Positions 13,254-24,994 of a stretch of DNA of 64,000 nucleotides are shown here, piece after piece. Origin of the DNA: Gnetum montanum (taxonomy: Eukaryota; Streptophyta; Gnetopsida; Gnetales; Gnetaceae). The notes beneath the pieces were generated by a model. The model saw only the letters and a list, made by a program, of their open reading frames with translations, was not told where the DNA came from and did no database searches. A program made the position numbers and the translations under genes. The stretch is from positions 341,204 through 405,203 of the forward strand of contig MNCI01004871.1 of NCBI GenBank assembly GCA_015680685.1, in the 5' to 3' direction. Within the stretch, counting starts at the first letter, position 1. Every line of letters starts with the position of its first letter.

Positions 13254-13334
13254 AAATACACAAAACAACTTTATAATTAAAGGTAGGATTTATAAATACA
13301 CAAAACAACTTTATAATTAAAGGTAGGATTTATA
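13254..13334. repeat. Two tandem copies of a 40-bp unit upstream of ARL8
   Basis: The unit beginning CAAAACAACTTTATAATTAA occurs at 13261-13300 and again from 13301, virtually identical, about 290 bp before the ARL8 start codon. The perfect match implies a recent duplication. An effect on the promoter is possible but not shown. Confidence 0.9.
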
Positions 13335-13619
13335 AGTTTCTAAATGTTATGTTATGTTCAGCTTTTGGTTGAAATCTTGTAGTATTGCGAGGATTCTGGT
13401 GCCGTCTGAAATGAGGTGCTCCATGATACTATAATTATAGACTGCAACGGGCCAAGTACTATCATAATAATAAACTTGGGAATCTCATCGTGGACGTGGA
13501 GCTGAGCTCACAATATTACGTGTTGGGGAGGATAAGTGCACTTTTTGTCCATCCTCTTCTTCTCTTCAATTTTTACTTGTAATTCCACAGCTACAGCCAG
13601 TGTCTGCAACTCTACAGTA
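13335..13619 (+). promoter_or_regulatory. Putative promoter and 5' UTR of ARL8
   Basis: The stretch contains a pyrimidine-rich run at 13550-13580 (CCTCTTCTTCTCTTCAATTT), a common feature near plant transcription starts. No strong TATA box at a fixed distance is visible; ATAATTATAG at 13430-13440 is the closest. The transcription start is not determinable from sequence alone. Confidence 0.35.
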
Positions 13620-16612
13620 ATGGGGCTTTGGGGAGCATTTCTTAATTGGCTCCGCAGGTACGCAAAAGCTGTTTTTAGTGCGTAATAATGAATCCGATAA
13701 CAAGGGATTGATTTTTTGAGTTTGCGATCCTCCCAATTAGAGCGCTTACGATGTTTTTACGTTTTGTTTTGGCTCGATCTGAACGGGTTTCGTCTGCACG
13801 GGTTTCAATTTGATTATGATCACGTGAACTTGTTTTTGATGTTTGTTGATCTCATAAATCTGTGGTAAGGGAGCTCTCGAATTAACAAATTCCCAAAGTT
13901 TGATTTTAGGGTTCTCTTGTTTCTTTTTTAGTTTTATTTTTTTCTTGGCACAGAGGATTTGTTTTTGTTTTCTCTTTTTTTTTTTCGCGCCCTAGTTTTA
14001 GGGTGAGCATGTTTCGTTTGGTAGTTCAAGTGGTTTAGTACATCTATGCTGGTGTTGGCATGTTATCATGGGTTGTTTGAGAAGATGAATCTTTTCCGTG
14101 TCTATTGTCATGCTTTGCAGGTATTTTTATAAATTATTTTGTTTGCCTTTGTAATCCGTTTCTTTGCCGTCTTCATTCATATGTTCTTTGATGAAACAAT
14201 CTCTGTAAACCTGCTGCTCTTCTGAAATTCGTTCATCGTCAGCATCATCCATTTTTCGTTTAATGTTTGGTGTAAGGGGATTTTCTCCCTCTCTTACAAT
14301 GTTTTCATGTTGGACTATGAATCCATCCTTTGTCGTAACAACATCAACTCATTAAATAATTTGTGAATTTGGCAGAAATTTTCTACCTTAAAAGGGAATT
14401 GATAAGTTATAGGCTGGGTATCTTCATAATCCAGAATGTTTGTGTACTTTGATGTTCTTCTTCTGCGTCATTTTTTACGTGGAATTTCAAAACTTTAGGA
14501 ATGCTTTCTATTTACTCAATTTCCTTGAAAATCTGTCTATGGTAACTTTTGGTTTGCCATCCTTCAAAAGTTTTCATATCTAAGATCTCTTTTTCTACAG
14601 CCTGTTTTTCAAACAGGAAATGGAGCTGTCTCTAATAGGCCTCCAGAATGCAGGAAAGACATCACTAGTCAATGTTATTGCTGTAAGTGCTTTTCTTTCT
14701 CGTGATTATGTTGTATCCTGTACTTGGTTTATTTTCTTATTTATTTTCTTTGTTTTCATTAAAAATGATTGAGAATTTGACATGTTTGCTTTCTAATTTT
14801 GGTGTCACTAATTTACAGACAGGTGGTTATAATGAAGATATGATTCCAACTGTAAGTGATATTTTTACTCTTCGTGCATGATTAAGTTTCTTCTCCTCAT
14901 GCTTCATCCAATCTTATTATTGCCACCATAACTACATGTTACTATTGACCATGTTTAATTGATATTTTACAATTGAGTACAGGTAGGGTTCAACATGCGG
15001 AAGGTTTCTAAAGGAAATGTAACAATTAAACTGTGGGATCTTGGTGGACAGCCTAGGTTCCGCAGCATGTGGGAGCGGTATTGTCGAGGAGTCTCTGCTA
15101 TTGTGTAAGTGACCCCCAAGAGTTGGTAGTTTCTGTATTAGTATTTGCTGTTATATGTCTTCTTGATTGGTAGTTGTTTTGTATCCATGCCACAAATGTC
15201 TAATTAATATCAGTTATGCAATGTCAACGGTATGCAGCTGCCATGTTAATTAAACTTCTATCTGAAGTCATAAATTATCCATTAATTTAATAACAATTTA
15301 AAACCAATAGCACAAAAAGTGAAGTGTGTTGAGGTTACTTTCATGATGTATCATGTTGGTTAATTAAAGTATTAACTAGAAATTCTGTATTATATCAGAT
15401 CCAAAACACTCAGTTTGCACAACTTTATTTAACTATGAATTTATATACATTCTGAGCTTACCGTCTAATAAAGATACTTTCAGCAATATATAGATATATC
15501 CTTGAATGATAGCTATACCAGCATAATTAACATTCATCCTTTGATTTAAATAAGGAAAGGCTGAACTTGTTATATCTCCCATCCTTTTTCATAAATCTGT
15601 TTGTGTAACCTGAGATTTTTGGTATCCACCCTGAATTTTTTAAGAGATAACTATTTACATTCAAAAATCCCCATTTTTGCCCTCATTTTTTGTCAAAGAT
15701 AAGCATATATAGTTCCTTACTGCATCCAGGCCTTTCCCTTAAATAGATGCTTTCATCCTACATTTTAGGGCAAAGTGGTTTTTAAATGTCTAGTAGACAT
15801 TCTGGTAGGTAATTTAGACTCATAAGTATTGTCTGATTTCGTTGTATAAAATGTTGAATGTTGCATTAAAGCTAACTTTTTGATAACAAAGATCCAAAAT
15901 AAAATGTTAAAACGTTGTACTAAAGCCATCTTTTTGATTGCAAAGGCCCTTTGGATGTACTGGATAAAATTTATTTTTCAGTTATTTCTTTTGCAAAATG
16001 TTTTAATATCTCAGCATTAGTATTGGGATCGAACATATGACCTGAAGGGTCCATCATACAAATCTTATCAACATTTCTGTTATTTGATATTTTGGGGCTT
16101 CTTCTGAATATAAGCTTTCAATCTATATTGAAAATAGTGTACTATATGCATAACATTTGTTTTAACTATAGTATTGTTTCTGTAATTGCAGATATGTTGT
16201 GGATGCCGCAGACAAAGACAATATTCCTATTTCCAAAAGTGAATTACATGACCTCTTGAGTAAGCCTTCTTTGCATGGTATTCCACTTCTTGTGTTAGGC
16301 AACAAAATTGATAAACCAGAAGCACTTTCAAAGACGGCTTTGACTGATCAGATGTGAGTAATTTCTATTCCTATATAAACGGTGTTTATCATTTTTTTTT
16401 TCTTATCTTGTTGGCATATCAACTAGAAATTGTTTCCATCCATTTATAATCTGCATCAAAAATCAATTTGATCCATGATGTTTGAAATTGGCAGGTCCCT
16501 TGAGTCTATAAATGATAGAGAAGTTTGCTGCTATATGATCTCATGCAAAAATTCAACAAACATTGATGTTGTTATCGATTGGCTAGTGAAGCACTCTAAA
16601 TCGAAGAGTTGA
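13620..16612 (+). CDS. ARL8: ARL8-type ADP-ribosylation-factor-like small GTPase, six exons, intact
   Basis: Exons 13620-13657, 14601-14682, 14819-14851, 14983-15104, 16192-16353 and 16495-16612 join in frame to 184 codons plus TGA, all with GT donors and AG acceptors. Length and sequence fit plant ARL8. The amphipathic N-terminus [12 protein letters not shown] is followed by the P-loop GLQNAGKTS (26-34), the switch I segment IPTVGFN (49-55), WDLGGQ (69-74, with catalytic Gln74), NKID (129-132) and SCKNS (162-166). ARL8 proteins are membrane-associated GTP switches on lysosomal/vacuolar and endomembranes; in plants some serve as host factors for tobamovirus replication. No stop or frameshift is present. 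Introns range from 131 bp to about 1.09 kb (intron 4), and no large insertion is obvious in them. It is the only intact gene in the window and lies in a small gap between element 0 and element B. Confidence 0.95.
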
Positions 16613-17370
16613 AAACTTGGCTGTGTATCCTAGCAAGACAACAATTGGAACTGTTAATGATAGAGGAGCCTCATTCACATGTCGCTCAGGAATTTCATTT
16701 TTAAAATTATATTTCCTGTAAATACTGTATGCTGTTTATTGACAGAGGTGCAGAGCCTAACATTTGATTTGGTGGTCTAGGTTGTATCAGGAAGGTGTTT
16801 CTTCTGGGTGCATCTTTGATTCAAGGATGTGATCCAAGGGTGTATTTATTTTTGTATTTTATTGAAGACAGTATCAAGGTGGTGGACTGCAACTTTTTTA
16901 GATTTTTAATGTTAGTTCTTTGTAGAGTTCCAAGAGCACCTTTGCAAATTAGTATTCTTCCATGATAGAATGTGTTCTCCGGCCTTCATGGATTGGAATT
17001 GGATTAATTCGCTGGTCTTCATTAAATTTGATGTACTGTTTGATATTTTGATCCGCAGTTGGAAACCAAGTATATCATCTGCGAATTTACTAGCTATGTG
17101 GCAACAATGAAAGCATCTATATTTTCGTAATAACAAGCAAGTTTAGTGGATTGATGTTCTTACTGTATTGAAAAATTTTCAAATAATTAATAAAACCATT
17201 TTCATCCTCATTTTAAAAAAGTTTGATAATCATCCTTATCTTAATATAATTTTGCCTGACCATTTCTAAAAGAAAAAAAAGTTGATAATTAGATGAAAAT
17301 GTATTTTGTAGTTTATTATTTAGAGCTAATTGTTAAAAAGGTTCCATCGGGTTCATATTCAAAATGTAGT
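16613..17370 (+). other. ARL8 3' UTR and flank
   Basis: No coding signal. T-rich and AT-rich sequence follows the stop, with TTTTGTATTTTATTG near 16850 and AATTAATAAAACC near 17186 as candidate polyadenylation signals. The exact 3' end cannot be fixed. Element B starts at 17371. Confidence 0.5.
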
Positions 17371-18963
17371 TGGAACACCACCAAATTTGGGCAACAGCTT
17401 TTTGTCTACTAATAGAGAGCGTAATCAGTTTTAAAGATTGACTTTTTGCAATTTTGCCCAAAGTGTCATTATGAAGTAAGAAGTTGCAAAATTTTCTAGT
17501 GTGGGGATTACGTTTTCCGCTGCACTAGAGCGGCGTTAGCTAGTAGAGAGTGTAGTCAACACCAAATGCTAGTTTGCAAATTTTTGTAAATGTCAAGTTA
17601 GCAATTACAGATTTTTCAAAGTGCTAAGATTACACATAGTCAAGCATAGTTAGCATAGAAGACCTAGTTTGGTAGAAATTTTTCTAAGTGTTAAGACTAT
17701 GCTCTTCACCAGACTAGAGCATAGTTAACTAGAAGTTAGATTTTGCAAAAAAGATTTAAAGTGTTGAGATTATGCTTGACCCTAGTTGGGAGCATAGTTA
17801 ACCTCATGTAGAGAGCACAACCATGTTCTGCAAAATTTTCTAAGTGTTGAACTACATTCTCTTTCAATGTAGAGTGTAGTCAAGCATAGTCAACCAGACC
17901 AACATCCAATAGCCTCTACAATGCAACATTAGCTACCAGCTTACCTCAAACACACCTACAGCAAGCGTAGTTAGCAAAAATGCATCTTTGTTGCACTTCT
18001 TTTTGTTCCCAAATTGTAACTACGCTCAACCCCACTCAAGACAATGGACAACATAGTCTCCAAAGTTGCATTTTTCAAGTACATTGTAGTTTTCTTAGCA
18101 CAGTTGGCAGCATTGTTACAATCTTGCACCCTTATAGAGTTTATCAGAGCACAACACAACACTATTTGCCTCAGTGGAGAGTGTAGTTGGGTGACAGTAT
18201 AGTCTCAACTATCCCACTGCCACGTGGCAATCTCTCTGTGTTTCATGCTAACCCTAGGCTTGTAAAAACTCCCACCATCTATGTTTTAAGGGTTGGCAAA
18301 ATTTCAAGCTAGCATTTTTGGCATTTCATTAGCATTTTGGCATTGGCAAACTTTTGGGTTAGCATTTGGCAAAGTTGTAGATGATGCAGACCTATCGTAG
18401 CCCACAGTACACTGCGGTGGCTAACTCGACAAGCACAAACACCACAATGAGCATCAGTCTTCAAAACCAAACACCTCCGAGACTGTGACTATGCTCTCTA
18501 TTGTGCTTGTTGTATACTGCATACCTTCTCACCCTTTTTAGAGTTAACCACACTCAACCTCATTTGAGATGGTGTTTTGTTTCTCTTTCTTGCATTTTTT
18601 GCACTTTCTTTGCATTTTTGCTATTTTTATTGTGTGGTCACATTACAACTACACTTGGGCGGTAGTCTTCGCGTGTTGACACCCTCATTTTCACCGAAAC
18701 CCTTGACTACACTTCCCCTCGAGCACCCGTGACTACGCTCTACATGATTAACACCGCGAACATTGCTAGAACACTTAGCACCGTTTTGCATTAGCATCGC
18801 AGTTAACCATGTTGCATCCCAGTTGCACCCATAACCCCAGTTGCATCTGACAAGGTTCCCATTCAATCGACAAGACTATTCAGAGCATCCTATCTCCACC
18901 TCCAGTAGGCCCTCGCATGAACATAAGGTTAGGCTATGCACCTGTCAATCCCTCAATGTTTCA
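17371..18963 (+). repeat. 5' LTR of element B
   Basis: Starts TGGAACACCACCAAATTTGG; its end (CTCAATGTTTCA) is a mutated form of the 3' copy's AGTGTTCCA. The first 550 bp contain a loosely repeated unit of about 100-120 bp built on GCAAAATTTTCTAAGTGTTG, a GACTACGCTCTCC-type box and a GAGAGCGTAGTCA-type box, the last two complementary to each other. TATA-like and poly(A) signals were not assigned. Confidence 0.85.
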
Positions 18964-19594
18964 ACGTTGACGTTTTCGATCATTACAGTTTTGGCGCTAA
19001 AAAAGGGCCGAACCACTTTTTCGAACTTTGTTGTGGTTGTCTCATGTGCTCTTTGCATCATAGTTGTTTATTAACTCGTCGATGTAGATTGGACCCCGTA
19101 GTCAATCCCCCCGAGACCCCACATGGCAACCCAAATCACACTGCTCCATTATTTTTCTAAGTCTCCATTTTCTCACTGTAGAGAGCATAGTTGGTGGAAA
19201 GCGTAGTCTGTGGAAAGTGTAGTTAGCTCTCAGCATAGAGAGTGTAGTCTCCACAATTAGCCATTTTTTGCAATTTCCAAAGTTAGTCATTTTTCTACAA
19301 TCTTCACAATTAGCCATTTTTTTGTAGTTTCCAGAGTTAGTCATTTTTCTCTAGTTTCTAGACTTAGCCATTTTTCTACGGTTTCTAGAGTTAGCCATTT
19401 TTTGCAGCTAGCAACCCACAGATCTCTCTTTCACCATTTGATCTACAACCATAAATCCAAATCAACCTGTGACGTTGATGTCAAACACACTTGACACCTT
19501 TACCATGGCAAGACTGGAGTAATCCCTTAGCAACACATAATACAACTTCCTATGTGTAAAGATCTAAGCAAGGTTACCCCTGGATCGTCTCAAC
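18964..19594 (+). repeat. Element B leader with a short tandem repeat at 19256-19407
   Basis: Untranslated leader between LTR and gag. A TTTTGGCGCTAAAAAAGGG stretch at 18990-19010 may be a degraded primer site, but this is weak. At 19256-19407 about six units of 26-28 bp repeat, each with TTAGCCATTTTT or TTAGTCATTTTT followed by a variable CTAGTTTCTAGAG-like tail. Before it (19180-19250) are several AGAGCATAGTTGG / GCGTAGTCTG phrases like those in the LTR. Confidence 0.65.
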
Positions 19595-21240
19595 ATGGAG
19601 GCAAAATGGAACTTTGAACTGATCCATCAAGATAGATGAGAGTATATCTCTTCCTCGTTTGACATCATCCCACTCACAGAGTCCCACCACCAATTGTTAT
19701 CCCAACTCATTCGAGCAAATGAGCATGACGTAGGAACAAACTACAATGAAGCCTTACAGGTGAAAGAAGACAAGTTTGAAGCTCACTCCAAACACAAGAG
19801 CCCCTTCCACACTATCTTCTAACAATCACTCCCCAGTTTGGTCCCTCCTCCATTCAATTCACCCGTCCTCCCTGAGATAGTTATAATATCGGCATCATCT
19901 TCCCACTCCATGGCTAGGACAACATCTGTAGTGGCAACACATCAAACGCAATACATGTAATATGATGCAACAGCTCCATTCCACTTATCCTTCATGGCAT
20001 TATCTCAACTTGCTTAGCCATCCCTGTTAGTAGTAACCATGCCAGCTCAGCCCTACATTCATGCAAGGGCCATCTCTAGGCCCCAAATGACTCAAGCATC
20101 CTACATCCTGCCTATTTTGTCAATGCCCTTGGCGTCAATCCAACCCATGCATGTGTGGCTTCCCCTAGTCATTGTGCCCATAGCACAACCAACGCATCAA
20201 CCACATCGTGTGGCTTTACAACTAGCAATTCAGTCCTAGGCCATACAACCAACACAACAAATAGCATAGCCAACACAACCAACTACACATCTCAAAACTT
20301 GGATCAGGCGTTCCAATTGATCCAAAGTTTGACACAGGAGGTTAGGCAACTCAAAGTTGCTTCCTCCAAAACCATCAAGATGGTGGACTTCTACCAAGAT
20401 GATCTTGTAAGTCCTACTATCCCACCCTTAACTCTACCAACTGGGGTCCTGTTGCCTCAACTCACTAAGTACAACAGTGAAGGGAACCCCCAACACACAT
20501 CTAATCACATTCAGGTTCAAATGCCTATTACTATAAGCATGGCCACACATCATCATATACGTGTTTGCCATGTCACTAACTGGCAAAGCCTTAGACTGGC
20601 ACCAAGCACTACCCAGAGGTTCTGTTTCCTCTATGGAAGATCCCTTAAGCTAGTTCATGACATGCTTCAGGGACAACTTAAAGCCAGAAGCAACCTTGGA
20701 CTAGCTAATGCAAATTAAGCAAGGCCCCCTAGAGCCCATACAAAAATTTATTCAATGTTGGAGCACCTCATTGAACAAAATTCGAGAGCCAATAGTTGAG
20801 ACACACCTTCTAGCCATCTTCAAGGATGCAATTAATGACTTCATCAAGTCAAAAATATACTACTTAGGCTTGCAATCCCTAAGCCAAGCCTTTGCCCAAA
20901 CAAAAAACATAGAAGACGCATCGCAAACTAGCAAGGATCTAACCTATGTGGCCTACAAAAACCAGCATGTGAAGAAGCAAAATGCAACAGTAGCAACAGT
21001 AGCCACACATGCTAAAGCAACCAACTGGAGGCCAATGGCTAAGCAGCCCAAAGCCCTAGCTCACAGAGCTACCAACTTTGGTGCACAGGCAACCAACCTG
21101 TCCACATTTGCAATGGCCATAGCGCAAACTGCTCCAAGGCCTAACTTTGAGTGCAAGGATTGCTCAAAGTATACCCCATTGCGATTGAAACCCTTAGAGT
21201 TGCTGGATCAGCTGCTGAAAGCCAGGAAAATTCAATAGAA
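19595..21240 (+). pseudogene. gag of element B (broken)
   Basis: The best parts lie at 20155-20530 and 20530-21238, in different frames. A proline- and threonine-rich N-terminal part leads to LDQAFQLIQSLTQEVRQLK, a short coiled-coil-like helix. The capsid block follows: SLTGKALDWHQALPRGSV, FMTCFRDNLKPEATLD, then KQGPLEPIQKFIQCW and FKDAINDFIKSKIYYLGL. This order is that of the Retrotrans_gag family in Tat-like elements. At least one frameshift (near 20530) and in-frame stops (TAG near 20655 and 20700) break it. A canonical CCHC knuckle was not found. Confidence 0.75.
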
Positions 21241-23035
21241 GAAAGTGTTTGAGGATGCCTGCAAAAGGCATGATAGGTATTGCAGGCTACTAAGGAATCC
21301 TACCTTAACAACACCAAATGAGCCCCCAGTCCCATAGCACTTCAAGTTGGATCAATTCTGTCATAACTACCAGTTGTCTAGTCATAGCACAGACTTCTAT
21401 TAGGCTTTGCAAGACGATCTGCAAAGGATGATAAATAGGGGCAAACTAGTGCTTGTCATGGCAAACCTAGTTAGGCCCCAGAGCCAATCCAATGTGGACG
21501 ATGCCACCTACATCATAAACACCATCATCATGGGTGGTAAGTTCAAACTAGTGTAGCAACCTTTTGTGGTCTGAGTGCCTTCCAGTAGTGCAAGGGTTCC
21601 CTTGGCCTCCACGAGTTTGAGGCCCCCCTTCATTGTTAAAGTGCCACCTTGGGCACCCACAACACCCTTCATGGTCAAAGTCCCATAGCAAGTTGCAACA
21701 ACAATTGCTCAGTAGCCATTTGTCATTAGGATGCCACAACGTGTTGGCCCCTTACTTACCAGAAGCCCGATAGTGGGCAATGCAACGATTCCTTCTTGTC
21801 CAAGGGTTGACCCTATCGACAACATGGGTAGACCCACTAAATGGCAATGCAAAAGGCCCAATAGATGCCTTGCAGATGAAATAGCTAGGCAACAACGAGA
21901 CCAAAAAGCACTGGTCCATCAAAGTCGATTCCTATCTCTACAATCCCCATGGTCGAAGTAATTGAAAAGGCCATGACCAACAAGCCACAACTGAGCACTG
22001 AGGCCTTCAAACGAGCCAAGAAAACCAAGCACAAGTCCCCTCCATGAGAGGTCCATCTCTTAGGCCACATGAAGGAGGTCAAGGCCAACACAACAGCCAA
22101 TGGTAAGGACTTCGTAGATGCATTAGCCCAAGTCAAGCAAGCGCTCAAACAAAAAAACACAATGTTGAGCTTGTATGACCTAGTCATGACCTCATCTACC
22201 CACCAGAAAGCACTGGCATGGGTGTTGGCCTTCATTCTTGTTATAGAGGACATCCCTATAGATGAGAATGCCATCCATGTAGTGATGTTGCCCCTAGCAC
22301 CACAAGAATCGAGTTCAACATCTTTAGCATTTTGTAATGAGGAAATCGAGGTTAACCCCAAGCAAGGGAAGCTCATCACAGCTCCAATATTTATTACCAT
22401 ACGTGTTGGGAAATGTAAGATCTGCAGAGTGCATGTTGATGACGGTGTGGTAACAAATGTAATACTATTCATCATCATCGACAAGCAAGGCCTCACAGAC
22501 CAGATCAGGCTAATGAAAATTGCATGCTTGAAATCCTTTGATGGATCACATGTCACTGTCAGGGGCACAATAATCATAGCCTTCATGGCAAGGGAGAAAT
22601 TCCCCACCACCGCAAAATTTACCATCATAAAAAAATGCCCGACTCTAACCTTATATTGGGTAGGTCTTAGTTGGCCCAATTACAAGTTGTTTCCTCTTCG
22701 ATTCACCAGGAGATCCACCTTCCATATGGAGGTGGTCAAGTTATCATCCATGGTTATAATACCACCCCTTTGGTCATTAATAACATAGAGATGGAGTAGG
22801 GGTCAAGGTTTGAATTTCCTAATGATGCACCTATGGTGGACAATGCAGCGCATAAAGCTAACACACTCGAACGAGTGGTGGAAGCTAACGACCTTCCAGA
22901 GGATGCTTTGTGGGCACAATTGTCCTTTAACGTAGTGCACCTTAGGTCATATGCACCTCCTAATCCACATCATATTAGGAAGCAACTACGTGACCAAGGG
23001 ATCCCCTTAGTCCGCAATGTGCTAGGTGCTTGCCT
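21241..23035 (+). pseudogene. Aspartic protease region of element B (broken)
   Basis: After gag, a block near 21350-21450 reads KFCHNYQLSSHSTDFY, then ALQDDLQRMINRGKL. This resembles the YC.YH...GHST..C..LK...LI..G segment that precedes protease in Tat-type elements. Within 22069-22788 are FITIRVGKCKICRVHVDDG and VVTNVI. The aligned active site is usually VDTG/VDGG, so the catalytic Asp appears kept but its neighbour is changed. Then HVTVRGTIIIAFMAREKF and TLYWVGLSWP correspond to the flap and LLGRPW region. Plus-strand ORF 22833-23183 continues it in another frame. Nothing RT-like follows. A 264-aa minus-strand ORF here is an antisense shadow. Confidence 0.65.
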
Positions 23036-24981
23036 ACCCTTTATTACTCCATGCCATGCATTTTTTACTTTTACTTGCATTGCATTTGTTTATGCACTTA
23101 CATTTAGCCTGCTTGCTTATATTACACATTGCTTCACTTTGTTTACGCATTTATTTACTTTGTTTACACATTTATCCACTTAGATTAATGCATAAAAAAT
23201 GTCAAAACCCATTAAAATCATAAAAAAACTAAAATTACAAAAACAAAAACTATCGCTCTAGCCTGCCATGGCCTTAAACTAGCATCCCCAACCCACCATG
23301 GCCTTAAACTAGCATCTATGACTTGGAATGACCCAAAACTATCAATCCCCTTGCTATGGCCCAAAATGGCCCAAAACTAGCAACACAAGGCCTAGAATGG
23401 CCTTAAACTATTGCTATGACCCAAAATAGTCCTAAAACTACTGCTTTTAATTCTGTCCTTATGGTTCACTAAGACATAAAAATGGCACATACGTGGCCTA
23501 CCAAGGCCTAAAATCGACACAAGCATGCTTACCTTCCTAATAGCCCACATACATAGGCAAACTTTGCCCCATTATTTTTTCCATTTGTGCACATTAACTT
23601 TGTGAAGTAGTTGCTGCTTGATGTTTTTCTAGTTGATTTTGTAGGATGTTATAGGAACACAACATGACTATGCACAAGAACACCTAGCATATAGCACCAC
23701 ACATCAATCCAACAAGGTAAGCACTCGTTTGCCATGACACTAAAACTAGCATAACAATCTACTACGACTATAAACTGGCACAATAGATTATCTACTATGA
23801 TGTTAAATTGACAAAGCATTCATCTGCTACGATGTTAAATTGGCACTTGTCCGCTATGACGTTAAATTGGCACACATCAATTCACTAGGATTATAAACTA
23901 GTACACCACAGTCTGCCAAGACCTTAAACTAGGTTCATGGTTTGTTAAGACCTTAAACTAATAGTGTGGCCTTTGGAGAACTTACAACATCATCAGCCCT
24001 ATCATTTTGCTAATTCTTTGAGCACTTGCCAGCAACACAACCTTTGAAGCACTTACAACATCTTCACTCCTAGCATTTGATTTGCATTTCATGTTTTTTG
24101 GTTACCTTGTCTTCTCAAAGTTGTGTTTGTAGGATGAAGCCTTGAGGCAATCATGCAAAGATTCATCTCATCACAGTAGCAAATCACCACATTGTTTTGA
24201 TGTGCATGATCAGACTAGCTAAGCCTCTCAAAAGTGCATATCCTTACTACCCTACTATAGCCTACCTACACCCATCCCTATGTCTCCATACCTTTGCATT
24301 CCCCCACATAGTCAAGATTGCAAACCCCTCTGATGCTCACGTGTTGTGACTACATGGCATCCTCTTCAAGTCAAATCATAGAACCCAAGGTGGACATAAC
24401 ATAAGTTTTTCCATGGGGAGCCTTTGTTGGCTAGTCAAAGCCTAGGCAAATATAACACAAGTCATCCTAGGGAGGAAACACTTGTCCTATAGATGCGACA
24501 GGATTTCACAGGCATCAAAGTAAAGCCCATTCGATGGCATGCAGTCCACTTGATAGAAAGCACCTTGCAGTTAGCATTTAGCAATGTGAAAAACCTGAAG
24601 CAGGTTTTCCCTACAGCAAAAAAGAAAAAAAGAAAAAGAAAAAAAAAAAAAGAGTAAAGGGTGAAAAGCATGTCCCCAAAAAAATTAGCAAAGCTACAAT
24701 TTCACAATCGGTTAGGCCCTGAATCCACCTTAACTCTCTTATGAACACTCCAATAAGAGGTTAATGTTTCTCAGAGGCAAGCCACCTTGGTGCCATGGTC
24801 ATCATCAGCCCTAATAAGTTACCCACACCTTGTACTCCTAGCATATCGCTATCCATAGCAGTCTTGAGCACGGAGCAGCAACATCCAACCACACATGGAA
24901 GAATGATGTTGGTGCCAAGCCTACTCTGGTGTTTTGTAGTTCATTGTTAATGTCTCTTGGGCCACTCCTCCAGATGTCAAC
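23036..24981 (+). other. Noncoding 3' part of element B with degenerate tandem repeats
   Basis: Two repeat patches stand out. At 23255-23460 units of about 40 bp contain CCATGGCCTTAAACTAGCA or CCCAAAACTAG variants. At 23720-23960 related units contain CTACGATGTTAAATTGGCA variants. A 24610-24660 stretch is almost pure purine (AAAAAGAAAAAGAAAAAA). No coding signal was recognised, and no RT, RNase H or integrase motif is present where pol would be expected. Confidence 0.6.
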
Positions 24982-24994
24982 AAACAGGGGCCAA
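24982..24994 (+). other. Polypurine tract of element B
   Basis: AAACAGGGGCCAA directly abuts the 3' LTR start TGGAACACC, the position where plus-strand DNA synthesis is primed. Confidence 0.65.

Noticed and set aside
18841-19160. Plus-strand ORFs after the element B 5' LTR
   Set aside because: They span the LTR end and leader in two frames and have no gag motif; gag starts further right.
21885-22679. 264-codon minus-strand ORF
   Set aside because: It lies antisense to the element B protease, which has readable family motifs on the plus strand; the minus-strand translation shows no domain.
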